A DNA stretch of 64,000 nucleotides from Neorhizobium lilium (GTDB lineage Bacteria; Pseudomonadota; Alphaproteobacteria; Rhizobiales; Rhizobiaceae): the NCBI RefSeq assembly GCF_004053875.1, contig NZ_SBIP01000002.1, positions 186,001 to 250,000 of the forward strand, written 5' to 3'. Position 1 is the first letter of the stretch. Each line of letters starts with the position of its first letter. The notes beneath the pieces are model-generated. The model had not been told where the DNA came from, did not search any database, and was given only the letters and a program-made list of their open reading frames with translations. A program made the position numbers and the translations under genes. Shown piece after piece: positions 47,260-55,198 of this stretch.

Positions 47260-48041
47260 TCGAAGCCCGACCCGTTTCAGAGGCGGAACTGCACGCCTAC
47301 GCCGACGGATTTCTCGCCGAGGCCGAGCGCAGCCGGGTCGCGCAATTCCTGGCTGAAAACCCGGATGCGGCCGAAATGGTAGCCGACTGGCAGTCGCAGA
47401 ACGACCAGCTTCGCGCAGCCTTCGCCGCCCACGAGAAATCCAGGCCCGACGATATCCGCATGCTGTCGCTCGGTTCCGCCCGCCCCGCCGTAACAGCGCA
47501 CCGCCGGCTGGCGCTGGCGGCCGCAGCCGTTGTCCTTCTCGCGGTCGGAGCCGCTGGCGGCCATTACGGCCCGAGGCTTTTCCAGCAACCGGATATCCAG
47601 CTGGCCTATGCGGAAACCCTGCCGCGCGAAGCGCGCAATGCCTTCCTCGTTTATACCAGCGAAGTGCGCCATCCGGTGGAAGTCTTCGCCAATGAAGAGG
47701 CGCATCTTGCCACCTGGCTCGGCAAGCGCCTTTCCATCGCCGACCTGAAAGTCCCGAACCTTCAGGCGCAGGGCTTCAAGCTGGTCGGCGGGCGGCTTTT
47801 GCCGGTTGCCGGAAAACCGGGTGCAATGTTCATGTACGAGAATGGGGGCGGCCAACGTGTCACCGTCATGGTCGGGCGCAACAAGGAGAACCGGACGACG
47901 AGCTTCCGATTTGCCTCGGCCAGCGATGTCGAGACTTTTTACTGGATTGACGGCGAACTTGGCTATGCCGTGACCGGCGAGATCTCCCGCGATCTGCTCC
48001 AGACGATTGCCGAGGAATGTTACAGGCAGTTTCCCTCCTGA
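47256..48041 (+). CDS. transmembrane anti-sigma factor (RsiW-type)
   Basis: 261 residues. The N-terminal zinc-finger-like region is HAYADGFLAEAERSRVAQFLAENPDAAE, without the usual Cys-x3-Cys, so it is probably an anti-sigma domain of a non-zinc type. One membrane helix lies near residues 87-105 (LALAAAAVVLLAVGAAGGHYG), followed by an outer domain of about 150 residues. It should hold the partner ECF sigma factor inactive at the membrane. ATG at 47256 overlaps the sigma stop. Confidence 0.88.
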   Translation: MIEARPVSEAELHAYADGFLAEAERSRVAQFLAENPDAAEMVADWQSQNDQLRAAFAAHEKSRPDDIRMLSLGSARPAVTAHRRLALAAAAVVLLAVGAAGGHYGPRLFQQPDIQLAYAETLPREARNAFLVYTSEVRHPVEVFANEEAHLATWLGKRLSIADLKVPNLQAQGFKLVGGRLLPVAGKPGAMFMYENGGGQRVTVMVGRNKENRTTSFRFASASDVETFYWIDGELGYAVTGEISRDLLQTIAEECYRQFPS

Positions 48042-48103
48042 TAAGGCTTAGCTCAAGCGCCCTCAGCCGGCATTACCGACGGTTAAGAACCCATGCCGTC
48101 GGT

Positions 48104-48469
48104 CTACCTCAACGGATCATTGGCAAGCTCGATCGGCTTGCCATGCGGTGTCGCTTCGGCGGCCCTTTGCCAGCTATGCTGAAGCGAGTCGATCGTCTCT
48201 GGATCGGCCACACCCTTTTCCACCAGGAGCGCGCAAAGCGCCGCCACCCAGCAATCGAAGTAGTCGCTTCCATCGACTTCCCGCCCGGGTCGATGCACCT
48301 CCCGGGAAAGATTGGCTGCCCATTCGCTCCAGGTGAAGACGCCCTGCTCATGGAGATGGACCGTCATGGCGAAAGCTTCGGCCGCCCAGGGTTCGTGGAA
48401 AACCGGAGACCCTTCTGGCGATACCTGCAAGCCGGGCGATCCAACAAGTGGTGAATTGACATCACACAC
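48104..48469 (-). CDS. nitrile hydratase accessory/activator protein
   Basis: 121 residues. The sequence SPVFHEPWAAEAFAMTVHLHEQGVFTWSEWAANLSREV and GSDYFDCWVAALCALLVEKG is typical of the small NHase activator that helps load the metal or fold the alpha subunit. GTG at 48469 overlaps the end of the beta gene by eight bases, so translation is coupled. It is the last gene of the operon and converges on the anti-sigma gene (62-base gap). The related beta-subunit N-terminus shares the same fold. Confidence 0.85.
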   Translation of the reverse strand: MCDVNSPLVGSPGLQVSPEGSPVFHEPWAAEAFAMTVHLHEQGVFTWSEWAANLSREVHRPGREVDGSDYFDCWVAALCALLVEKGVADPETIDSLQHSWQRAAEATPHGKPIELANDPLR

Positions 48470-49121
48470 GCTCAAGATAGCTCTCCCAGGCGTCGATCGA
48501 GACGGTAAGCGAGGGATCGGCATCCTCGCCCCATATTTCTGCGCCATCGAAAACGACGGTGTAGACCCATTGCGGGTTCTCGCCCTTGCCATGCGCATTA
48601 TCGTCCGGAAACACGAAGCTTCCCTGCACCGCTTCAATCGCCCCAGTCTTGGCGCGGGCATATCGCGGCAGCCGTGTATGCGTCTGCGGGTTGAAGTTCT
48701 TCGTCCTGACCCGATCGCCCGGTTCAAACAGAGGCTCGGCATCGACGGACCTGTCACAGGGGCCGCCTCTGGCAAGCACATCTGCCACCATGTCCGCTTT
48801 CAGCACGCGTTTGGGGATCGCCGGTTCGAGCTGCCTATGCCCTGCATCGATTTCCGCGCGACTGGCAAAGCCATGCCGCTCCAGCAGCGTTTCGAGCGCC
48901 CTTATCCAGATTTCGTAATAGCTGGCGGAGAGGTAGGTGACTGGGGGAATGTTCTCACGCGCATGCCGGCTCTCGTCGATCGTCCAGGCGCCGAAGATCC
49001 CGCAGGAAAGCGTCAGGCCAAGTGCCCGCTTTTCCCATTCCGCATGAAAATAGGGCTCATCCTTCTCCGGCGCGACCGGGCCTAGTCCCATCTGCCCGCC
49101 GAGGTCGTGCGGCCCGTTCAT
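48462..49121 (-). CDS. nthB: nitrile hydratase subunit beta
   Basis: 219 residues. Begins [40 protein letters not shown], then [18 protein letters not shown], and in the C-terminal half [47 protein letters not shown], as in other beta subunits. It pairs with the alpha subunit to form the active tetramer, hydrating nitriles to amides. Overlaps the alpha stop by four bases (ATGA). No amidase gene is present nearby to take the amide further. Confidence 0.96.
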   Translation of the reverse strand: MNGPHDLGGQMGLGPVAPEKDEPYFHAEWEKRALGLTLSCGIFGAWTIDESRHARENIPPVTYLSASYYEIWIRALETLLERHGFASRAEIDAGHRQLEPAIPKRVLKADMVADVLARGGPCDRSVDAEPLFEPGDRVRTKNFNPQTHTRLPRYARAKTGAIEAVQGSFVFPDDNAHGKGENPQWVYTVVFDGAEIWGEDADPSLTVSIDAWESYLERV

Positions 49122-49735
49122 GCCGGTCTTCCGGCAAGTGCGGTGCCGATCATCGCGTCGCGGCTCACCAGTTGCGCAAGCTCCGGCGCATCCATTCCCT
49201 CTGTACCCTCAGGCCGTTGCGGGATCACCAGATAGCGCAGTTCCGCCGTCGAATCCCAGACGCGGATCTTCCTGGTCTCCGGCAGCACCAGACCGAATTC
49301 GGCCAGCACAGCACGCGGATCGATCACTGCGCGAGAGCGGTAGGCGGGTGCCTTGTACCAGACCGGCGGTAGGCCGAGCACGGCCCACGGATAGCAGGAG
49401 CACAACGTGCAGACGACGAGGTTGTGCGTCTCGGGCGTATTGAAGACAGCCCGCATATGCTCACCTTGGCGTCCCGTATAACCGAGACTGGCGATGGCCG
49501 CTGTTGCATCCGTCTGCAGCCATTCCGAAAATTCCGGCTCCACCCAGGATTTGGCAACCACATGCGCGCCGTTACGCGGACCGATTTTGGTCTCGTAGGT
49601 CTCCACGATCGCATCTATGGCGGCGGGATCGATGAGGCCCTTCTGCGTGAGCACCGTTTCCAGTGCCCTCACCCGCGCCTGCATATCCGTATAACGATTG
49701 TCATGATGATGGTCATGGTGGTCGTGATCGTGCAT
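49118..49735 (-). CDS. nthA: nitrile hydratase subunit alpha (cobalt-type motif)
   Basis: 205 residues. The metal site is [11 protein letters not shown], with ligands Cys109, Cys112 and Cys114; the Thr in CTLC is the mark of Co-type enzymes (Fe-type has Ser). The N-terminus is rich in His and Asp ([11 protein letters not shown]), a feature seen in several Co-type alpha subunits that may help metal loading. The last two Cys are modified to sulfinic and sulfenic acids in the known enzyme. ATG 49735; a LysE gene ends 11 bases upstream on the same strand. Confidence 0.96.
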   Translation of the reverse strand: MHDHDHHDHHHDNRYTDMQARVRALETVLTQKGLIDPAAIDAIVETYETKIGPRNGAHVVAKSWVEPEFSEWLQTDATAAIASLGYTGRQGEHMRAVFNTPETHNLVVCTLCSCYPWAVLGLPPVWYKAPAYRSRAVIDPRAVLAEFGLVLPETRKIRVWDSTAELRYLVIPQRPEGTEGMDAPELAQLVSRDAMIGTALAGRPA

Positions 49736-49746
49736 GACGATATCCT

Positions 49747-50340
49747 TCACTTCAGCATGGGCCAGAGGCTTGCCACAAGTAGCACCGCCATCGTGATGTT
49801 GAACCATTTCAGCCGTGCTGGCACCGACAGCCAGTCCCGCAGAGCGGAGCCGAAGCCGGCCCAGGTCGAAACGCTCGGCATGTTGACGGCGGCGAAAGCG
49901 AGCCCGACGAGTATCACGGTCGGCAGGTAATAATCCGGGTTCGTATAGGTGGCCATGGCCGTCACCGCCATGACCCAAGCCTTTGGGTTGATCCATTGGA
50001 AGGCCGCCGCGCCAAGGAATGTCATTGGCTGCGCGCCGACCTTGCCATCCGACAGACTGCGTGACGTGCCGATCTTCCAGGCGATCCAGACCAGATAAGC
50101 ACCCCCGGCAAATTTTAGCGCAGTGTAGACGACCGGCACTGCATGCAGCAACGCCCCTAGACCAAGCCCGACGCCGATCAACAGCGACAGGAAACCAACG
50201 CCTATGCCAAGCATATGCGGAATTGTCCGGATGAAACCGAAATTCACCCCCGACGCGAAGAGCATCATATTGTTCGGGCCGGGCGTGATCGAGGTGGTGA
50301 AGGCAAACAGGACGAGAGCCAGAAAGGTATCCAGCGACAT
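49747..50340 (-). CDS. LysE-family amino-acid exporter
   Basis: 197 residues with about six membrane helices. The start [30 protein letters not shown] carries the Pro-Gly-Pro-Asn motif of LysE/RhtB exporters, and the middle has [14 protein letters not shown]. These pumps export amino acids or derivatives. ATG 50340 follows GGAGG by seven bases. It is the first gene of a run lysE-nthA-nthB-accessory with 11-base spacing, so it is likely co-transcribed with nitrile hydratase, suggesting export of an amide or amino-acid product, though this is inference. Confidence 0.9.
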   Translation of the reverse strand: MSLDTFLALVLFAFTTSITPGPNNMMLFASGVNFGFIRTIPHMLGIGVGFLSLLIGVGLGLGALLHAVPVVYTALKFAGGAYLVWIAWKIGTSRSLSDGKVGAQPMTFLGAAAFQWINPKAWVMAVTAMATYTNPDYYLPTVILVGLAFAAVNMPSVSTWAGFGSALRDWLSVPARLKWFNITMAVLLVASLWPMLK

Positions 50341-50509
50341 ATTTTCCCCTCCTTGTTTCAACCCTTCCCCGGAATTCGCGACCGTCTCGTTTGGCGGATG
50401 GTCTATAGCCTCGGTGATAGGATCGTTACTGAAGATCTGCAAGCAGAACTTGGAAGCTCGTCACGACGCCATATGTGATGTGTCAACAGCCAACCCGCGG
50501 AGCAAATTC

Positions 50510-51352
50510 ATGGCCGACATTCCGACAGTGTTACTTCCGAATGGTATTTCCGTGCCGGCTCTTGGCCTGGGCACATGGAACATGGGCGAACATGCAAGTG
50601 CTGCACCGATCGAGGTCGAGAGCCTGAAGCGTGGCCTGGATCTCGGCATGACATTGCTGGACACGGCGGAAATGTATGCCGAGGGCGGCGCCGAAGAGAT
50701 TGCCGGCGAAGCCATTGCCGGACGACGGGACGAGGTCTTCCTGGTCAGCAAGGTTTATCCCTGGAATGCCAGCCATCAGGGTGTGATCGATGCCTGTGAC
50801 CGCAGCCTGGAGCGGCTGACGACGGATCATCTCGACCTCTACCTTCTGCACTGGCGCGGCGAGCACCCGCTGGAAGAGACAGTAGCCGGCTTCGAGGAGC
50901 TTAGGCGCGCGGGCAAGATCGGCGCCTGGGGCGTCTCGAACTTCGACCTCGATGACATGCAGGAGTTGCTGGAACTGCCCGACGGCAGGAACTGCGCTGC
51001 CAACCAGGTTCTCTACAATCTCTCCCGCCGCGGCATCGAATACGATCTTCTGCCCTGGTGCCAAGAACGTGGCATCCCGATCATGGCCTATTCCCCGATA
51101 GAGCAGGGCCGCATCCTGCGCAACCCGGAACTCATCCGCATCGCCAAGGCCTACCAGGCGACACCGGCCCAGGTGGCACTGGCCTTTCTGCTGGAGCGGG
51201 ATGGCGTGATTGCCATCCCCAAATCTGCCAACCCGCAACGCGTGGAGGAAAATGCGCAGTCCGTCGAGCTCGACCTCAGCGACGAGGATCTGGATTCTCT
51301 GGACGACGCCTTCCCACCTCCGCAACGCAAGCATCCGCTGGAGATGATCTAA
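50510..51352 (+). CDS. aldo/keto reductase
   Basis: 280 residues. The catalytic tetrad is visible: Asp and Tyr in [15 protein letters not shown] (near residues 47-53), Lys in [10 protein letters not shown] (near 77), and His in LYLLHWRG (near 110). The C-terminal cofactor loop reads [15 protein letters not shown]. The reductase uses NADPH on an unknown carbonyl. ATG 50510 has GGAG seven bases upstream. Its stop overlaps the stop of the convergent KpsC-like gene by four bases. Confidence 0.92.
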   Translation: MADIPTVLLPNGISVPALGLGTWNMGEHASAAPIEVESLKRGLDLGMTLLDTAEMYAEGGAEEIAGEAIAGRRDEVFLVSKVYPWNASHQGVIDACDRSLERLTTDHLDLYLLHWRGEHPLEETVAGFEELRRAGKIGAWGVSNFDLDDMQELLELPDGRNCAANQVLYNLSRRGIEYDLLPWCQERGIPIMAYSPIEQGRILRNPELIRIAKAYQATPAQVALAFLLERDGVIAIPKSANPQRVEENAQSVELDLSDEDLDSLDDAFPPPQRKHPLEMI

Positions 51353-52389
51353 TCCAGTTGCAGTTGGCGGCGCTCGGCCACCAGTAGGTCCATGGCGCGG
51401 AACACGTCGATCTCTTCCCAACTCTGCGTATCGCGATAGACCGGATAAAATGCGAAGGCTGCAGCAACCAGTTGCTCGATGGTGGGACGGGAAGTCCGCC
51501 GCCGGCCGAGCACCCCCTTTGCCTCATCCGAGAAGTGGTCATCCGTCAGGCCCCAGCCGGCATAGAACGGAGCGCCGTAGCAGCGCACCGGCAACCCCCG
51601 CATCATGGCGTCGAGGCCGAACTGGCTCGACACCGTCCAGACCTCGTCCACAGCGTCCAGCACGGAGGAGACAGAGACTGGATCAGCCGAGAGGATGACG
51701 CCGGCTTTGCCCGCAACCTGCTCGGCCAGATAGCCCTTCCGGAACCCGGCCATGACGTCGGGATGGGTGCGCACGATGCACTGCGCTCCACTCGCCACCG
51801 CATCTTCCAGCATGCGTTCGAAGCTCGCCCCGGAGCCACGCGCCAACGGCACGGAAACGTCCCCAAACACCTGATCGACCAGCAGCAGGCGCCGCCGCGT
51901 GGTCCTCTCGAATTCCGGCGCGCGATGCGGCAGGTTGTTGTATTTCGACAGCTTGCGGCGGACGATGACCTCTCGAATGCTATCCCCCAGCGCCCGCGTC
52001 GCATCATCCTGAGGACCGGCGATCAACTGCTCGAGCCGCGAAGGCCGGGAAGCGTCGATCGGCATGCCGAGATCGTCGATCTGGATGGAGATCGGCAGCG
52101 TCATCGACTTGCCGAGCCCGACCGAGCGAAGAAAACCGTCCTCCAGATACCATACAGGTAACCGCCGAATGCGGGCGATGAGACTGGCCGTCTTTGCAGG
52201 GATCCGCCCTCCCCAGCGAACGATGCCGCCGATCCCCGGCGACATCGTCGTCTGCAGCTTTTCGACGCCGAGATAATACTTGAGCCAGGGCTGGGACTGA
52301 CGGACATAGAAGGTGGCGCCGAGCGACATACCGGGCGCAGGTAGCCAGTCCTTCTGCACTATCGTTAAGCCCTCTGCCCTCAGCGCCAA
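51349..52389 (-). CDS. capsular polysaccharide KpsC/LpsZ-like protein (Kdo transferase domain)
   Basis: About 346 residues, one copy of the domain that is present twice in full-length KpsC. Marks: [43 protein letters not shown] and [37 protein letters not shown]. In KpsC the two halves add alternating beta-Kdo residues; a single domain suggests a single-linkage beta-Kdo transferase. The start is uncertain: TTG 52389 lacks a clear ribosome binding site, GTG 52359 and ATG 52329 are alternatives. No capsule gene cluster is in the window, so its context is unclear. It lies five bases from the ilvH stop. Confidence 0.75.
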   Translation of the reverse strand: MALRAEGLTIVQKDWLPAPGMSLGATFYVRQSQPWLKYYLGVEKLQTTMSPGIGGIVRWGGRIPAKTASLIARIRRLPVWYLEDGFLRSVGLGKSMTLPISIQIDDLGMPIDASRPSRLEQLIAGPQDDATRALGDSIREVIVRRKLSKYNNLPHRAPEFERTTRRRLLLVDQVFGDVSVPLARGSGASFERMLEDAVASGAQCIVRTHPDVMAGFRKGYLAEQVAGKAGVILSADPVSVSSVLDAVDEVWTVSSQFGLDAMMRGLPVRCYGAPFYAGWGLTDDHFSDEAKGVLGRRRTSRPTIEQLVAAAFAFYPVYRDTQSWEEIDVFRAMDLLVAERRQLQLD

Positions 52390-52393
52390 CCGA

Positions 52394-52966
52394 TCACATT
52401 CCCTGCGGACCGCGATTCATCGCCGCAATACCCGTCCGGCAGACCTCGACCAGGCCGAGCGGCTTCATCACCGCTACGAACTGGTCGATCTTCGAAGATT
52501 TGCCGGTAATTTCCAGGATGAAATGCTCAATCGTCGCGTCTACCACTTTTGCCTGGAACGCATCTGCAAGGCGCAACGTCTCGGCGCGGTTATCGCCAGT
52601 ACCGACCACCTTGATCAGCGCGACTTCCCGCTCGATCGGCCGCTCCTGGCCAAGGTCGCGGGCTCGCACCGTCAGGTCCACTACCCGGTGAACCGGGACG
52701 ATACGTTCAAGCTGAGCCTTGATCTGCTCCAGCACCGTCGGGGTGCCGCGCGTGACGATGGTAATGCGGGATAGGTGAGCTTCATGCTCCGTTTCCGAAA
52801 CCGTCAGGCTTTCGATATTGTAGCCGCGGCCTGAAAAGAGGCCGATCACGCGGGCGAGAACCCCCGGCTCGTTGCTGACGAGAACCGAAAGCGTATGGCT
52901 TTCGGCTTTGGCGGTCTCGGGTGTGATGAAATAGGCCGATCCTGTCGGTTGCTGATGCGCATTCAT
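52394..52966 (-). CDS. ilvH: acetolactate synthase small (regulatory) subunit
   Basis: 190 residues. An N-terminal ACT domain (HTLSVLVSNEPGVLARVIGLFSGRGYNIESLTVSETE, about residues 24-60) binds valine for feedback control, and a C-terminal regulatory domain follows. It activates and sets feedback inhibition of the large subunit. ATG at 52966 lies 52 bases downstream of the ilvB stop; the two form one transcription unit controlled by the leader at 54871-54985. Confidence 0.97.
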   Translation of the reverse strand: MNAHQQPTGSAYFITPETAKAESHTLSVLVSNEPGVLARVIGLFSGRGYNIESLTVSETEHEAHLSRITIVTRGTPTVLEQIKAQLERIVPVHRVVDLTVRARDLGQERPIEREVALIKVVGTGDNRAETLRLADAFQAKVVDATIEHFILEITGKSSKIDQFVAVMKPLGLVEVCRTGIAAMNRGPQGM

Positions 52967-53018
52967 GATCTTGGATCCGTTTTCTCAAAAACTGGTTGAA
53001 GAAGCTGCACGCCCACTA

Positions 53019-54824
53019 TTAAACAAGCTGGCGGCCCTTGGCGTCGATTGCGGTCGCAACGGCCTCGTCGGTCGCTTCGTCCGGCAGCAGCATCTCGTTA
53101 TGCGCCTTGCCCGAGGGGATCATCGGGAAGCAGTTGGCGAGATTGGCGACCCGGCAATCGAAGATCACCGGCTTCTTAACTGCGATCATCTCCTCGATCT
53201 TATCGTCCAGTTCCCTCGGATCGTCGCAATAGAGGCCGACGGCGCCGTAGGCTTCCGCCAGCTTGACGAAATCAGGCATGGCTTCCGTATAGGAGTTGGA
53301 CAGACGGTTGCCGTGCAGCAATTGCTGCCACTGACGAACCATGCCCATATACTGGTTGTTGAGAATGAAGATCTTGACCGGCAATTCGTGCTGGATGGCA
53401 CAGGACATTTCCTGGATGCACATCTGGATCGAAGCGTCGCCCGCGACGTCGATGACAAGCGCATCCGGATGCGCGACCTGAACGCCGATAGCAGCCGGCA
53501 GGCCATAGCCCATCGTGCCGAGGCCACCCGAGGTCATCCAGCGGTTCGGCTCTTCGAATTCCATGAACTGCGCGGCCCACATCTGATGCTGGCCGACCTC
53601 CGTCGTGATGAAGGTCTTGCGGCCCTTGCTCAGCGCATTGAGACGTTCCAGCGCATATTGCGGCATGATTACGTCGTTGGAGTTCTTGTAGGAGAACGAC
53701 TTACGAGCCCGCCAGCGGTTGACGTTGCTCCACCATTCTTCCGTCTGCGACTTGGCCGGCTTGTGCGGCAATGCCCGCCACAGACGCACCATGTCGTTCA
53801 GAACGCTGCCGACATCGCCGATGACTGGGATATCGACATGAACGTTCTTGTTGATCGACGACGGGTCGATATCGACATGGATTTTGCGGCTGTTCGGCGA
53901 AAACGCATTGAGGCGGCCGGTGATGCGGTCGTCGAAACGCGCGCCGATGCAGACCATGACGTCGCAATCGTGCATCGCCATATTGGCCTCGTAGGAACCG
54001 TGCATGCCGAGCATGCCGAGCCAGTTGGCTCCGGATGCCGGATAGGCTCCAAGCCCCATCAACGTCGAAGTGATCGGGAAACCGGTGAGTTCGACCAGTT
54101 CGCGCAGCAGTCGCGAGGCTTCGGGGCCGGAATTGACGACGCCGCCGCCGGTGTAGAACACGGGCCGGCGGGCCGACGCCATGAGCTCGATGGCAGCCTC
54201 GATAGCCCTGATGTCGCCGTCGAGCTTCGGCCGGTAGCTGACATTGGCAACAACCTCAGGCTTGGGCGTATAGGTGCCCGTTGCGAACTGGATGTCCTTC
54301 GGAACATCGACGACAACAGGGCCGGGACGCCCTGACTGCGCAATGCGAAACGCTTCGTGGATGACCCCGGCGAGTTGGTTGACGTCCTTGACGAGCCAGT
54401 TGTGCTTGGTGCAAGGGCGGGTAATGCCGACCGTATCGCACTCCTGGAAGGCATCAGAGCCGATCAGCGTCGTCGGAACCTGACCGGAAATGCAGACCAG
54501 CGGGATCGAATCCATCAATGCGTCCTGCAGCGGCGTGACTGCATTGGTAGCACCCGGACCTGACGTCACCAGCATGACGCCGACCTTGCCTGTAGAGCGG
54601 GCATAGCCTTCGGCCGCGTGGCCGGCGCCCTGCTCGTGGCGCACCAGAATGTGCTTGATATCGTCCTGCTGGAAGATCTCGTCGTAGATCGGCAGAACGG
54701 CGCCGCCGGGATAGCCGAAGATGTGTTCGACGCCATTGTCTTTCAGCGCCTTCAGAACGATCTCTGCGCCAGTCATGCGATTATCTGGCGTCTGGGTCGT
54801 GGTGTCCGTCATGTCTTGGTCCAT
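53019..54824 (-). CDS. ilvB: acetolactate synthase large subunit
   Basis: About 601 residues. The thiamine-diphosphate catalytic region is GVEHIFGYPGGAVLPIYDEIF, with the catalytic Glu in LVRHEQGAGHAAEGYARSTG near residue 77, FAD-binding parts in the middle, and the metal motif GDASIQMCIQEM to NNQYMGMVRQWQ. The first step of Val/Leu/Ile synthesis joins two pyruvates, or pyruvate and 2-oxobutyrate. The start is not clear: ATG 54824 and ATG 54812 both lack a strong ribosome binding site. A leader with attenuator lies 47-161 bases upstream. Confidence 0.95.
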   Translation of the reverse strand: MDQDMTDTTTQTPDNRMTGAEIVLKALKDNGVEHIFGYPGGAVLPIYDEIFQQDDIKHILVRHEQGAGHAAEGYARSTGKVGVMLVTSGPGATNAVTPLQDALMDSIPLVCISGQVPTTLIGSDAFQECDTVGITRPCTKHNWLVKDVNQLAGVIHEAFRIAQSGRPGPVVVDVPKDIQFATGTYTPKPEVVANVSYRPKLDGDIRAIEAAIELMASARRPVFYTGGGVVNSGPEASRLLRELVELTGFPITSTLMGLGAYPASGANWLGMLGMHGSYEANMAMHDCDVMVCIGARFDDRITGRLNAFSPNSRKIHVDIDPSSINKNVHVDIPVIGDVGSVLNDMVRLWRALPHKPAKSQTEEWWSNVNRWRARKSFSYKNSNDVIMPQYALERLNALSKGRKTFITTEVGQHQMWAAQFMEFEEPNRWMTSGGLGTMGYGLPAAIGVQVAHPDALVIDVAGDASIQMCIQEMSCAIQHELPVKIFILNNQYMGMVRQWQQLLHGNRLSNSYTEAMPDFVKLAEAYGAVGLYCDDPRELDDKIEEMIAVKKPVIFDCRVANLANCFPMIPSGKAHNEMLLPDEATDEAVATAIDAKGRQLV

Positions 54825-54870
54825 TCGCTGCTGGAGTTCCGGCGGCTCCTCCGAGCCGGATTGAGGGCAT

Positions 54871-54894
54871 AAAAAAAGGCCCCTTGAGGAGCCT
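54871..54894 (-). terminator. terminator hairpin of the ilvBH attenuator
   Basis: On the minus strand, aggctcc pairs with ggggcct across the loop tcaa (one G-T pair), followed by seven T. It sits between the leader peptide and ilvB, where an attenuator terminator belongs. Confidence 0.85.
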
Positions 54895-54900
54895 GTCTTT

Positions 54901-54951
54901 CCGCGCATGGGTGGCTATCGCCGGATGGTTACACCATCCTGCCCATGCGCG
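54901..54951 (-). promoter_or_regulatory. upstream hairpins of the ilvBH attenuator
   Basis: A perfect 10-base inverted repeat (cgcgcatggg at 54902-54911 with cccatgcgcg at 54942-54951) encloses a seven-base hairpin (ggatggt/accatcc, 54923-54939). The outer stem overlaps the end of the leader peptide frame, so a ribosome paused at the Ile/Leu/Val codons or at the stop would change whether it forms. The pairing that prevents the terminator is not proved here. Confidence 0.7.
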
Positions 54952-54985
54952 TTCCCACCACAATAAGAGCGATCGAGATTTTCAT
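54929..54985 (-). CDS. ilvBH leader peptide (attenuation)
   Basis: An 18-residue frame, MKISIALIVVGTRMGRMV, ending in TAA. Residues 3-10 contain three Ile, one Leu and two Val in eight positions, which is the composition of a branched-chain regulatory leader. It lies 105 bases upstream of the ilvB ATG, followed by overlapping hairpins and a T-tailed terminator. Starved for Ile, Leu or Val, the ribosome would stall here and let transcription continue. The ATG at 54985 has no clear ribosome binding site. The mechanism is inference from the layout; ilv attenuators of this kind are known in proteobacteria. Confidence 0.8.
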   Translation of the reverse strand: MKISIALIVVGTRMGRMV

Positions 54986-55198
54986 GGGTGGGAGTGTTAG
55001 CCGCATAACAGCTGTCCGTCAACGTTGCTCCACTTCAAAAAATGCCATCCGGCCGATTTTGCTCGCGCGGCTTCCGGAAATACGGCCTCCTCTACAGGAG
55101 TTGTTAAGGTCCTGTTCCTAATACTTCACCGGTTAAGGCGGACACATCCCTGTCCGACCAGTCCATCCGTAAGTTCACCCCAATAATAGGGGCGCCTT

